A stretch of DNA of 64,000 nucleotides, taken from positions 1 through 64,000 of the forward strand of contig NZ_JABFMX010000009.1 of the NCBI RefSeq assembly GCF_013359735.1, given 5' to 3'. The notes beneath the pieces were generated by a model. That model searched no databases. It saw only the letters and a list, made by a program, of their open reading frames with translations, and was not told the origin of the DNA. Positions 9,444 to 17,844 of the stretch are shown here, piece after piece (positions within the stretch are counted from its first letter, which is position 1; each line of letters opens with the position of its first letter). Both the position numbers and the translations under genes were made by a program. Origin of the DNA: Arthrobacter sp. C9C5 (GTDB lineage Bacteria; Actinomycetota; Actinomycetes; Actinomycetales; Micrococcaceae).

Positions 9444-11057
9444 GTGTCCCAAGAAGTCCACAGCCCCGCCCGAGTCCACGAGATTCACAAGCAGGCAGCC
9501 CGGCGCCGGACCTTCGCAGTCATTTCCCACCCCGACGCCGGCAAGTCCACGCTGACCGAGGCCCTGGCCCTGCACGCCAAGGTGATCGGCACCGCCGGCG
9601 CGTCCAGCGGCAAGGCCAACCGCAAGGAAACCGTCTCCGACTGGATGCAGATGGAGAAGGACCGCGGCATCTCGATCAGCTCGGCAGCGCTGCAGTTCGC
9701 CTACCGCGACACCGTCATCAACTTGCTGGACACCCCGGGCCACGCGGACTTCTCGGAGGACACCTACCGGGTGCTGGCCGCCGTCGACTGCGCCGTGATG
9801 CTCGTGGACGCGGCCAAGGGCCTGGAAACCCAGACCATGAAGCTCTTCGAGGTCTGCAAGCAGCGGAACCTGCCCATCATCACCGTAATCAACAAGTGGG
9901 ACCGGCCCGGCCTGGACGCCCTGGCCCTGATGGATGAGATCACCGAACGGACCGGCCTGCAGCCCATGCCCCTAACCTGGGCGGTCGGCATCTCCGGAGA
10001 CTTCCGCGGCGTCTGGGACCTGCGCAACGACCGCTTCGCCCAGTTCAAGCGCAACAATGCCGGCGCCAACATCGCCCTGACGGAGTACTTCACCCCGGAG
10101 GAGGCCGCCGCCAGCCAGGGCGGCGACTGGTCCAACGCCGTGGACGAGGCCGGTCTCGTGATCGAATCCAACCTGGCGTTCGATGTGGACGCCTTCCACG
10201 CCGGCAAGGCGACGCCGATCCTGTTCAGCTCCGCCGCGCTGAACTTCGGCGTGAAGGAAATCCTCGACGCCCTCGTGGACTTCGCCCCGCCCGCTGCCCC
10301 GCGGCCCGACGTCGACGGCGCCGCGCGGCCCGTCGACGCCCCGTTCGCCGGGTTCGTCTTCAAGGTCCAGGCGGGCATGAACAAGGCCCACCGCGACCAC
10401 GTCGCGTTCATCCGGGTCTGCTCCGGCGTCTTCGAACGCGGCATGGTGGTCACGCAGGGCCGGACCGGGAAATCATTCGCCACAAAGTACGCCCAGCAGG
10501 TGTTCGGCCGCGAACGCGAGGTGATCGACGAGGCCTTCCCCGGTGACGTCGTGGGTCTCGTGAACGCCTCCTCGCTGCGCGTGGGGGACAGCCTGTTCCT
10601 GGAGCAGCCGGTGGAGTTCCCGGCCATCCCGCTGTTCGCCCCCGAGCACTTCCAGGTGGCCCGCTCCAAGGACCCCAGCCGCTTCAAGCAGTTCCGCCGC
10701 GGCATCGAACAGCTCGAGCACGAGGGCGTCATCCAGGTGCTCCGTTCCGACATCCGCGGCGACCAGGCACCCGTGCTGGCCGCCGTCGGCCCGATGCAGT
10801 TCGAGGTCGTCGAGGACCGGATGGCGCACGACTTCAGCGCCCCGATGCGGCTTGAGCGGCTGCCCTACTCGCTGGCCCGGATCACGACTGCGGACGCGAT
10901 GCCGGCGCTGGCCAACGTGCCGGGCGCCGAGGTGCTGCTGCGCTCCGACGGCGAGTACCTGGCGCTGTTCAACGACGTCTGGGCCCTGCGCCGGATCGAG
11001 AAGAACCACCCGGATCTGACGCTGGTGCCGATCGGCACGCACAACCCGGCTAAATAG
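9444..11057 (+). CDS. prfC: Peptide chain release factor 3
   Basis: A 537-residue translational GTPase that recycles RF1/RF2 from the ribosome. G-domain motifs are SHPDAGKSTL (G1, about residues 28-37), DTPGHADFSEDTYR (G3) and NKWDRPGLD (G4), followed by EF-Tu-like domain II and the RF3 C-terminal domain. The start is GTG (VSQEVHSPAR). It stands alone, with a 203-base gap to the next gene. Length and motifs match RF3 rather than EF-G or TypA. Confidence 0.96.
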   Translation: MSQEVHSPARVHEIHKQAARRRTFAVISHPDAGKSTLTEALALHAKVIGTAGASSGKANRKETVSDWMQMEKDRGISISSAALQFAYRDTVINLLDTPGHADFSEDTYRVLAAVDCAVMLVDAAKGLETQTMKLFEVCKQRNLPIITVINKWDRPGLDALALMDEITERTGLQPMPLTWAVGISGDFRGVWDLRNDRFAQFKRNNAGANIALTEYFTPEEAAASQGGDWSNAVDEAGLVIESNLAFDVDAFHAGKATPILFSSAALNFGVKEILDALVDFAPPAAPRPDVDGAARPVDAPFAGFVFKVQAGMNKAHRDHVAFIRVCSGVFERGMVVTQGRTGKSFATKYAQQVFGREREVIDEAFPGDVVGLVNASSLRVGDSLFLEQPVEFPAIPLFAPEHFQVARSKDPSRFKQFRRGIEQLEHEGVIQVLRSDIRGDQAPVLAAVGPMQFEVVEDRMAHDFSAPMRLERLPYSLARITTADAMPALANVPGAEVLLRSDGEYLALFNDVWALRRIEKNHPDLTLVPIGTHNPAK

Positions 11058-11260
11058 CCTCCGGACACCGCCGGGAGCCCCGCCGGGGGTTCCCGAAATT
11101 TCCCGCCCGAAGGTCTTCCTGAATCCGCATTCCGCGATACCATAAGTAACCTTGCTAATTTCGCGGGCGCTTGCCGATCTGGCTGGCTTTTAGGACTGCT
11201 CTGTCCGATTCCACGTGCGGACCCGTTTTGAGGGAACAAGAAAACTCGTTGACAATAACT

Positions 11261-12619
11261 ATGGAATCCGGCCTTCTGCTCAGCGGGCGGTACCGGATCG
11301 AAGCCCTCATTGGCAGGGGAAGCCAATCAACTGTTTACCGGGCGCACGACGAACTGCTGCAGCGCGAGGTGGCGGTCAAGCTCTTCCGCAATGACGCGGA
11401 CGACCTTGAGCACACCCGTCGCCAGGGCCAGGAAGTGCGGATCCTCGCGGGGATGAGCCACCACGCCCTGGTGACCCTGTTCGACGCCGGCGCCGACCTC
11501 AGCAATCCGGACTCCCGGCTCACCTACCTCGTGATGGAACTCGTCCGCGGCCAGGACCTGCGCCACCGGTCCCTGCAGGGGCCGCTCTCCGCCGCGCACA
11601 TGGCCCACATCGGCTACGACCTGGCTGACGGGCTGTCCTACATCCACCACCACGGGATTGTGCACCGGGACATCAAACCGGCCAACATCCTCCTGGTGGA
11701 CTACAGCAACGACGACCGCCGCCCCCGGGCCAAACTGACCGACTTCGGCGTCGCGGCCATCCTGGGGCACAACCGCGCGGACGACGACGGCGGCACCTCC
11801 GGGACCCCGGCCTACCTCAGCCCCGAGCAGGCCGGCGGCGAACCGGCCGGCCCGGCCAGCGACATCTACTCGCTCGGACTCGTGCTGCTCGAGGGGCTGA
11901 CCGGCAAGATGGCCTACCCGGGCGCACCAATCCAGTCCGCCGTCGCCCGGCTGCTCCACGACCCGCAGATCCCGGAGGAGCTCGCCCCAATGTGGGTGGC
12001 GCTGCTGTCCTCCATGCTGTCCCGCGACCCGGCCGCCCGGCCGGACGCCCGCGAGGTTTCCCTTGCCCTGCGCCAGGAAGTCATCAACGGCGCCGGCCGC
12101 CACCGGCAGCACCGTGCGACGGCGGCCAACGACGAGGACGGCCGGATGCGCGCCGTCGAGCGGTACCGGATCCTTGACACGCCCGAGGACGGCGTCTTCG
12201 ACCGGATCGCGGCACTCGCTGCCCGGGTGTTTTCGGTGCCGGTCGCTATCGTCAGCGTTGTGGACCACGACCGGATCTGGTTCAAGGCCCACCACGGCAC
12301 CGATGTCACCCAGATCGGCAGGGATCCGGGGCTTTGCGCCTCGGCGATCCTGCAGGACGGGCCCTGGATCATCGAGGATGCCGCGAGGGACGCGCGGACC
12401 CTGTCCAACCCGCTCGTAGCCGGGGAGTTCGGGCTGCAGTTCTATGCCGGGGTTCCGCTTCGCACCCCTGACGGATTCAACCTCGGCACCTTCTGCATCC
12501 TGGACCGGGAGCCGCGGGAGTTCACCGCCGAGGACACCCGGACACTCGAGGACCTCGCCGCGATCGTCATGAACGACCTTGAAATGCGGCTTCACACCCG
12601 CGAGGCGATCGCCAGCTAG
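11261..12619 (+). CDS. Soluble Ser/Thr protein kinase with C-terminal GAF domain
   Basis: A 452-residue kinase-sensor fusion without membrane segments. Kinase domain (about residues 8-280): glycine loop IGRGSQSTVYRA, catalytic Lys40 in VAVKLF, HRDIKPANIL with Asp137, DFGVAA, and SPEQ in the APE position, so it should be active. The C-terminal 150 residues form a GAF domain (RYRILDTPEDGVFDRI to AIVMNDLEMRL) of the type that binds small ligands or senses redox state. An ATG at 11261 was chosen to begin at MESGLLLSGRY; a TTG four codons upstream, better spaced from GAGGGA at 11230-11235, is equally possible. It is a paralogue of the kinase at 33036. No target is encoded next to it. Confidence 0.88.
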   Translation: MESGLLLSGRYRIEALIGRGSQSTVYRAHDELLQREVAVKLFRNDADDLEHTRRQGQEVRILAGMSHHALVTLFDAGADLSNPDSRLTYLVMELVRGQDLRHRSLQGPLSAAHMAHIGYDLADGLSYIHHHGIVHRDIKPANILLVDYSNDDRRPRAKLTDFGVAAILGHNRADDDGGTSGTPAYLSPEQAGGEPAGPASDIYSLGLVLLEGLTGKMAYPGAPIQSAVARLLHDPQIPEELAPMWVALLSSMLSRDPAARPDAREVSLALRQEVINGAGRHRQHRATAANDEDGRMRAVERYRILDTPEDGVFDRIAALAARVFSVPVAIVSVVDHDRIWFKAHHGTDVTQIGRDPGLCASAILQDGPWIIEDAARDARTLSNPLVAGEFGLQFYAGVPLRTPDGFNLGTFCILDREPREFTAEDTRTLEDLAAIVMNDLEMRLHTREAIAS

Positions 12620-12668
12620 CCGCCGGCGTCGCCGGGTCAGCGCTGGTCGACGGGTCAGCGCCTCGGGG

Positions 12669-13871
12669 TCAGCGCCTGCCGGCGTGCAGCGCGAGCTCCA
12701 GCTCAAACCGTGCCACCGGGTCCTCCAGCGCGTCCCCGAACAGCTCGCGCAGCTGGGCCGCCCGGTAGCCCACGGTCTGCGGGTGGATGCCCAGTTCGGC
12801 GGCCACCGGCGCGCGCTGTCCCCAGTGGCGCAACCAGGACAACAGGGTTTCGGCGAGCCGTTCGCGCTGCGCCGGGCGGAGCCCCTCGAGCGGGGCCAGG
12901 CGGCGGTTGGCCAGCTCGGTGATGGCGGAGGGCTCGGCGCCGAGGATCACCGCAGCGAGATGCTCATCCGCCCAGATCGGGGGGTCCTCCGGACCGTCCC
13001 GGTGCGGCAAAACCGATGCCGCCAGCACGGCCAGCCGCAGGGACTCGGGGACCTTCTCCCAGCCGCCGGCCGGCCCCACGGAGGCGCCGCGGCCCCGGAG
13101 CGCCTTTTCCAGGTCCTTGCGGGCGGACTTGGAGTTGCGTGCCGGGACCAGAGCCACGGCGTCGGTCTCGCGTTCGATCACCAGGGTTCCCGGGCCGAGC
13201 CGCAGCCGCAGTCCGGCGGCCCGGTCCACCGGCAGCGTCACCACCGTCATGCGCGCGGGCAGGGACCAGTCCGCCATTGCCGCCGTCTGGCGCAGCGCCG
13301 CCTCGTCCGCCTGCCCCAGCAGCAGCAGGTCCAGCAGCTCGGTGCGGCGCCGGTCCACCGCGCCGGCGCGTTCGGACTGCTCAAAAGCGTAGGCCTCGGC
13401 ACTGACCGCGGAGAGCTCGTCGATGTAGGCCAGGATCGATTCGCCGAGGTCCACCACCACGTTCTGGCCCAGATGGTGTTCCACCGAGACCTTGGACATC
13501 TCGCGGAACGTCACGCGGGCGCCCATCCGGTAGGCGCTAAGCAGGGCATCCATGCTCCTGCCCTGCCGGAACTCGCCGCTGCCCAGGCCCGCCACAAGCT
13601 GCCGGCTCTCCTCGGAAAGCGCCGGCAGCGTGGTGCCCGGAAGCTGCAGGAAGCGGTCCAGGGCCGTCGCGACGCCGCGCCGCAGCCCCCGCCCGAAGCG
13701 GCCCTCGATCGGCCGTGCATAGGCGGGAACCAGCTGTGGCACGGCGTCGATGATGGCCTCCACGATGCCGGGCATCCTGGGCCGGAGCATGTCGCTGACC
13801 TCCTTCGGCAACGCCAGCCACGGCGGGTCGTAGGCGGGGTAGCCGGGGTGGCCGGCGGGAGGAGCATCCAT
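12669..13871 (-). CDS. PucR-type helix-turn-helix transcriptional regulator
   Basis: A 400-residue regulator. The N-terminal two thirds resemble the ligand/GGDEF-like region of PucR and CdaR proteins. The C terminus ends with the PucR HTH signature (RQ-type HWGQRAPVAAELGIHPQTVGYRAAQLRELFG, about residues 350-382). It is divergent from the reductase/desaturase pair across about 100 bases, a pairing that suggests it controls those genes; actinobacterial alkane and fatty-acid desaturation genes often have such a neighbour. Whether it activates or represses cannot be told. Confidence 0.87.
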   Translation of the reverse strand: MDAPPAGHPGYPAYDPPWLALPKEVSDMLRPRMPGIVEAIIDAVPQLVPAYARPIEGRFGRGLRRGVATALDRFLQLPGTTLPALSEESRQLVAGLGSGEFRQGRSMDALLSAYRMGARVTFREMSKVSVEHHLGQNVVVDLGESILAYIDELSAVSAEAYAFEQSERAGAVDRRRTELLDLLLLGQADEAALRQTAAMADWSLPARMTVVTLPVDRAAGLRLRLGPGTLVIERETDAVALVPARNSKSARKDLEKALRGRGASVGPAGGWEKVPESLRLAVLAASVLPHRDGPEDPPIWADEHLAAVILGAEPSAITELANRRLAPLEGLRPAQRERLAETLLSWLRHWGQRAPVAAELGIHPQTVGYRAAQLRELFGDALEDPVARFELELALHAGRR

Positions 13872-13970
13872 GGCGGGTATCCCAAAAATTGTTTCGTAGA
13901 GATAGTTTCTTTGAGTCGATCGTATGCCTTGAGTGAAGAATTATGACTCAGCCTGACATAGGCTTATTAG
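13872..13970. promoter_or_regulatory. Divergent promoter region, PucR regulator / reductase-desaturase
   Basis: The 99 bases are much more A/T-rich than their surroundings. They contain the direct repeat GTTTC-N9-GTTTC (13891-13909) and two TTGAGT boxes (13912-13917 and about 13929-13934). These are candidate operator and promoter elements for both divergent units, but no box can be assigned firmly. Confidence 0.45.
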
Positions 13971-15044
13971 ATGATCCGGCTCCGTAAGCTGGCGCGCGCC
14001 GCATCTCTACTGACCACCCCACTAGCTCCAGAAGACATTCTGTCGCTGTTCAACCCCGTATTTTCTGCCCGCCAGTTGCGCGGCGTGGTTACCCGGGTGG
14101 TTCCAGAAACGGCCGATTCCGCCACCATTTTCTTCCGTCCCGGCCGAGGCTGGCAAGCGCACCGCGCAGGCCAGTGGGCCCGCATCGGCGTCGAACTCAA
14201 CGGCGTGCGCCACTGGCGGTCCTATTCGCTTAGCGCGCCCGCCGGCGAGGACCCCGCCATCACCGTCACGGACATGGGTGCCGTCTCCGGGACCCTGGTC
14301 CGCACCACCAAGCCGGGCGACGTTCTCTTCCTCGCGCCGCCGCAGGGCGACTTCGTCCTCCCCGAGCATCCGCGCCCGCTGCTCATGCTCACCGCGGGCA
14401 GCGGCATCACCCCGGTGATGTCGATGGTCCGCACGCTTGTCCCGCACCGTCCCGATGCCGACGTCGTCCTCATCCACACGGCGCGGACGGCGGCGGACGC
14501 CATCTTCCGCGAAGAACTGGCCGAACTCGCAGACCAATTCCCCAATTTCAAGGTCACCCACTGGTTCACCGGGGAACGCGGGCGGCTCGATTTCAGCTCC
14601 GCGGCCGGGCTTGACGCGCTGTGCCCGGACTGGCGGGACCGCGCCGCCTACGCCTGCGGCCCCGAGGGCTTCCTCGACGCCGCAGAGGCGCTCTGGGAAT
14701 CCGAAGCGGCACCTGGCACCTCCGACACGGCGGCAACCCTGACGATCGAACGCTTCAGCACCAGCCTGGCCGGCGGCGAGGGGCACGACGGCGGTCTGGT
14801 GACCTTCGAAGCCTCCGACCGTGAAGTCGAAGCCGACGGCGACACGCCCCTGCTCGACGTCGGCGAGGACGCCGGCGTGCTGATGCCCAGCGGCTGCCGG
14901 ATGGGCATCTGCCACAGCTGCCTCATCCCGCTCCGGGCCGGCCAGATCCGCGACCTGCGCACGGGCGAAGTCCACGGCGAGCCCGGCCAACTAATCCAAA
15001 CGTGCGTTTCGGCAGCCGCCGGACCCGTTAACCTCGACCTCTGA
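13971..15044 (+). CDS. Desaturase-partner ferredoxin reductase (FAD, NAD(P)H, plant-type 2Fe-2S)
   Basis: A 357-residue electron-transfer protein. FAD-binding RSYSLSAP (about residue 84), a NAD(P)H domain with GSGITPVMSM and ACGPEGF, and a C-terminal plant-type [2Fe-2S] domain with SGCRMGICHSC...QTC (four Cys). Order and length match Rv3230c of Mycobacterium tuberculosis, the reductase that supplies electrons to the stearoyl-CoA desaturase DesA3. The desaturase gene follows after 11 bases with a GAGGAG-type ribosome site, so the two form one operon and probably one membrane-associated complex. Confidence 0.92.
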   Translation: MIRLRKLARAASLLTTPLAPEDILSLFNPVFSARQLRGVVTRVVPETADSATIFFRPGRGWQAHRAGQWARIGVELNGVRHWRSYSLSAPAGEDPAITVTDMGAVSGTLVRTTKPGDVLFLAPPQGDFVLPEHPRPLLMLTAGSGITPVMSMVRTLVPHRPDADVVLIHTARTAADAIFREELAELADQFPNFKVTHWFTGERGRLDFSSAAGLDALCPDWRDRAAYACGPEGFLDAAEALWESEAAPGTSDTAATLTIERFSTSLAGGEGHDGGLVTFEASDREVEADGDTPLLDVGEDAGVLMPSGCRMGICHSCLIPLRAGQIRDLRTGEVHGEPGQLIQTCVSAAAGPVNLDL

Positions 15045-15055
15045 GGAGAAACCAC

Positions 15056-16258
15056 ATGACCACACTTACTGATAAGCCGGATACTGCCGAAGGCGGCAGC
15101 ACTGGCGCCCAGTCCGGATCCGCCGTCGTCGCCGCCGTAAAGAAGCGGCCAGGGGCGCTCGCCGAGACGGGCAGCCCGCTGCTCCGCCCGCCCGCCGCAG
15201 CGCACCTCTCGGACGAGCAGGTCGCGGAGCTGGGCCGGGAACTCGACGCCATCAAGGACGACATCCTCGCCAAGCGCGGCTCCTCCGACGCCGCCTACAT
15301 TCGCCGCATGATCAAGATCCAGCGCGGATTGGAGATCTCCGGCCGCGCCGCGCTCCTGGTCAGCAAGAACAAGGCCGCCTGGGTCACCGGCACCACGCTG
15401 CTGAGCTTCGCCAAGATCCTGGAAAACATGGAGCTGGGGCACAACATCCTGCACGGCCAGTGGGACTGGATGCGCGACCCGGACATCCACTCCACCACCT
15501 GGGAGTGGGACTTCGTCACCCCGGCGCGCTCCTGGCAGCACACCCACAACGACCTGCACCACCGCTGGACCAACGTCGTCGGCAAGGACAACGACATCGG
15601 GTACAACCTGCTGCGCATGGACCCGCAGCAGGAATGGAAGCCGTTCAACCTCGGCAACCCGCTCTACAACGCGTTGCTGGCGCCGGTCTTCGAGTGGGGC
15701 ATCGCGGTCTACGACCTCGAACTCGTGGACTACCGGGAGGGCAGGAAGTCCAAGGAAGCCCTGGTCAAGGACCTCAAGGCGCTCGGCCGCAAGGCCCTCA
15801 AGCAGTTCACCAAGGATTACGCCGCCACGCCCGCCGTCGCCATGCTCACCGGCTCCGGCAAGCAGGCCCTCTACGGCACGCTGACCGCCAACGCGGTCCG
15901 CAACGTCTGGGCCCACGCGGTGATCTTCTGCGGGCACTTCCCGGACGGAACGGATACGTTCACCGAGGAAATGGTCGACGGCGAGACCCGCGGCGACTGG
16001 TACGTGCGCCAGATGATCGGCTCGGCCAACATCTCCGGCTCCAAGTTCATGCACCTGATGACCGGCAACCTCTCGCACCAGATCGAGCACCACCTCTTCC
16101 CGGACCTGCCGTCCAACCGCTATGCCGAGGTGGCCCCGAAGGTCCAGGAGATCTGCCGGCGCTACGGCCTGCCGTACACCACGGGCCCGATCTGGAAGCA
16201 GGTCGGCTCCACCTGGGCCAAGATCTTCCGGCTGGCCCTGCCGCCGAAGAAGGCCTAG
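15056..16258 (+). CDS. Acyl-CoA (stearoyl-type) Delta-9 desaturase, DesA3-like
   Basis: A 400-residue membrane di-iron desaturase that introduces a double bond into long acyl chains. Three histidine boxes are present: GHNILHGQ (about residue 127), HTHNDLHHRW (about 161) and SHQIEHHLFPDLPSNRY (about 341). It follows its reductase by 11 bases. Family knowledge puts oleic-acid synthesis first, but chain length and position of the double bond cannot be read here. It converges with the EAL gene. Confidence 0.93.
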   Translation: MTTLTDKPDTAEGGSTGAQSGSAVVAAVKKRPGALAETGSPLLRPPAAAHLSDEQVAELGRELDAIKDDILAKRGSSDAAYIRRMIKIQRGLEISGRAALLVSKNKAAWVTGTTLLSFAKILENMELGHNILHGQWDWMRDPDIHSTTWEWDFVTPARSWQHTHNDLHHRWTNVVGKDNDIGYNLLRMDPQQEWKPFNLGNPLYNALLAPVFEWGIAVYDLELVDYREGRKSKEALVKDLKALGRKALKQFTKDYAATPAVAMLTGSGKQALYGTLTANAVRNVWAHAVIFCGHFPDGTDTFTEEMVDGETRGDWYVRQMIGSANISGSKFMHLMTGNLSHQIEHHLFPDLPSNRYAEVAPKVQEICRRYGLPYTTGPIWKQVGSTWAKIFRLALPPKKA

Positions 16259-16290
16259 GCGCCCGGGTCCGCCGGGGGATGCGGTAGACG

Positions 16291-17052
16291 CTAGGCGGTG
16301 CTGCTGAGAACCGACTCCTGGTGGACCCGGGGGAGCTCCTCGAAGGCCGGCTTCCCAAACCAATATCCCTGGAACAGGCGGATGCCGGTTGCCTTCAGGG
16401 CCAGGAACTCCGCTTCCGTCTCGATGCCTTCCGCGAGCACCGTGATGTCCAGCTCCCTGGCGATGCCGACGATGCCGGCGATCACGGCCTGGCGGGCCGG
16501 GCTGGCGTCGATCCCTCGGATGAGTTTCATGTCGACCTTGATCAGGTCGGGCTGGAAATCGACCAAGAGGCCAAGTCCCGCATGGCCAGCGCCAAAATCG
16601 TCGATCGCGGTGGTGAAGCCGTGCTTGCGGTACTCGGTGATGATATTCGTGAGGTGCGCCGTGTCCGAGACCTCCTCATTTTCGGTGAATTCGAACATGA
16701 TCGACGACGTCGGAAAGCTGCATCGCGCGGCTGCCTGCAGCGTCGCACGAAGGCATGCAGCCGGTTCGTAGACCGCGTTGGGCATGAAGTTGATCGACAG
16801 CATCAGATCCTCACCCGCAGGAAAGAGGCGGGATGCCAGCTCGATGGCCTTAACGCGGCAGGCCTGGTCAAAGCGGTACTTCTGCTCCGGTGAGACTTTT
16901 GACAGAACGTCATACGCCCCCTCGCCCGACAAGCCTCTGACCAGGGCCTCGTAGCCCCACACGCGACCGGCAACGGCGTCGTAGATCGGCTGGAAAGCCA
17001 TGCTGAAGTCAAAGTCGAGTCTTGGAGACGCAGTGCAGCCGTCACATGCCAT
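16291..17052 (-). CDS. Stand-alone EAL domain protein, probable c-di-GMP phosphodiesterase
   Basis: A 253-residue protein made of one EAL domain without GGDEF, PAS or membrane parts. Catalytic-site residues look intact: EALVR (metal Glu), INFMPN (Asn), FEFTENE (Glu), IDDFGAG (Asp-Asp), IKVDMK (Lys) and LAEGIET (Glu). The N terminus has a CDGC pair (residues 3-6) that could bind a metal or a redox partner. The ATG at 17052 has AGGA 8-9 bases upstream; a GTG ten codons further up lacks one. The gene uses AGA, AAA and TTT codons more than its neighbours, which suggests recent acquisition. Confidence 0.9.
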   Translation of the reverse strand: MACDGCTASPRLDFDFSMAFQPIYDAVAGRVWGYEALVRGLSGEGAYDVLSKVSPEQKYRFDQACRVKAIELASRLFPAGEDLMLSINFMPNAVYEPAACLRATLQAAARCSFPTSSIMFEFTENEEVSDTAHLTNIITEYRKHGFTTAIDDFGAGHAGLGLLVDFQPDLIKVDMKLIRGIDASPARQAVIAGIVGIARELDITVLAEGIETEAEFLALKATGIRLFQGYWFGKPAFEELPRVHQESVLSSTA

Positions 17053-17203
17053 GTGGGGGGTCCTTTCGATGATTACGTCCACTGTAGGGCAACAGGCGGC
17101 GCCGGGATCCCGCCAAGTCCGGGGTGGAAAGCGCGTGTCGCGAGCCTCTCCCGACCCGCTGTGACGGACCCGTGTCCTTGGTGCGGCCGCCCGCGGGTTA
17201 GCC

Positions 17204-17830
17204 CTAGACCTTGACCGCCACCCCCAAAACGTGGGCGAGCGGCGGATTGCCGGGCAGCACTGCGAAGCCGAAGCGGTCCAGGGACTCGACGGCCAGGCCG
17301 GCCCGGACGATGGTGGCCGCAGTGTCCCGGTTGGGGTGGCAGCCGCCGGCCAGGCGGCTCCAGAGCGGTGTGAGCAGGTCCTCGGCGAACCCCAGCACGC
17401 GGTGGGCGGAGCGGACGTGCTCGTAGAACAGGAGCTGGCCGCCCGGCTTGAGGACCCGGACGGCTTCGGCCAGGGCGGCGGACGGCTCGGCCACGCTGCA
17501 CAGCACGAGGCTCGAGACGACGACGTCCACCGAGCCGTCCGGGGCGGGCAGCGACTCGGCGACCCCGTCCAGCACGGTGACCGGCACCGGCGCCGTCGCG
17601 GCGGCGGCCAGGGCCAGCGCCCGGAGCGTGGGGTCCGGTTCGAGCGCCAGCACCCCCGTCACCGCGGACGGATAGAACGGGAAGGTGGCCCCGTAGCCTG
17701 CCCCGATTTCGACGACGGCGCCGTGGGCCGCTTGAACGAGGCGCCGCCGGTGGTCGGCCGCCCCGCGGGCGTCCATCCGGGGCCCGACGCGGGCATAGGA
17801 GCGTCCGAACGACGGGGTGTGGGCATCCAT
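17204..17830 (-). CDS. Class I SAM-dependent methyltransferase
   Basis: A 208-residue methyltransferase. Motif I is VVEIGAGYGATFPFY (about residues 39-53), the acidic residue after strand 2 is in LALEPDP, and post-I motifs include DGVAESLPAPDGSVDVVVSSLVLCSV and LKPGGQLLFYEHV, all as in the UbiE/phospholipid methyltransferase type. The ATG (MDAHTPSFG) lies 14 bases after the stop of the copper ATPase, so it ends the copper operon. The substrate is unknown; a link to copper handling is only positional. Confidence 0.86.
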   Translation of the reverse strand: MDAHTPSFGRSYARVGPRMDARGAADHRRRLVQAAHGAVVEIGAGYGATFPFYPSAVTGVLALEPDPTLRALALAAAATAPVPVTVLDGVAESLPAPDGSVDVVVSSLVLCSVAEPSAALAEAVRVLKPGGQLLFYEHVRSAHRVLGFAEDLLTPLWSRLAGGCHPNRDTAATIVRAGLAVESLDRFGFAVLPGNPPLAHVLGVAVKV

Positions 17831-17844
17831 GGGCGTCCTTCCGT

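Noticed and set aside
12634..12675. Three GGGTCAGCGC copies between the kinase-GAF and PucR genes
   Set aside because: Short, and partly inside the C-terminal region of a gene; too weak for a repeat call.
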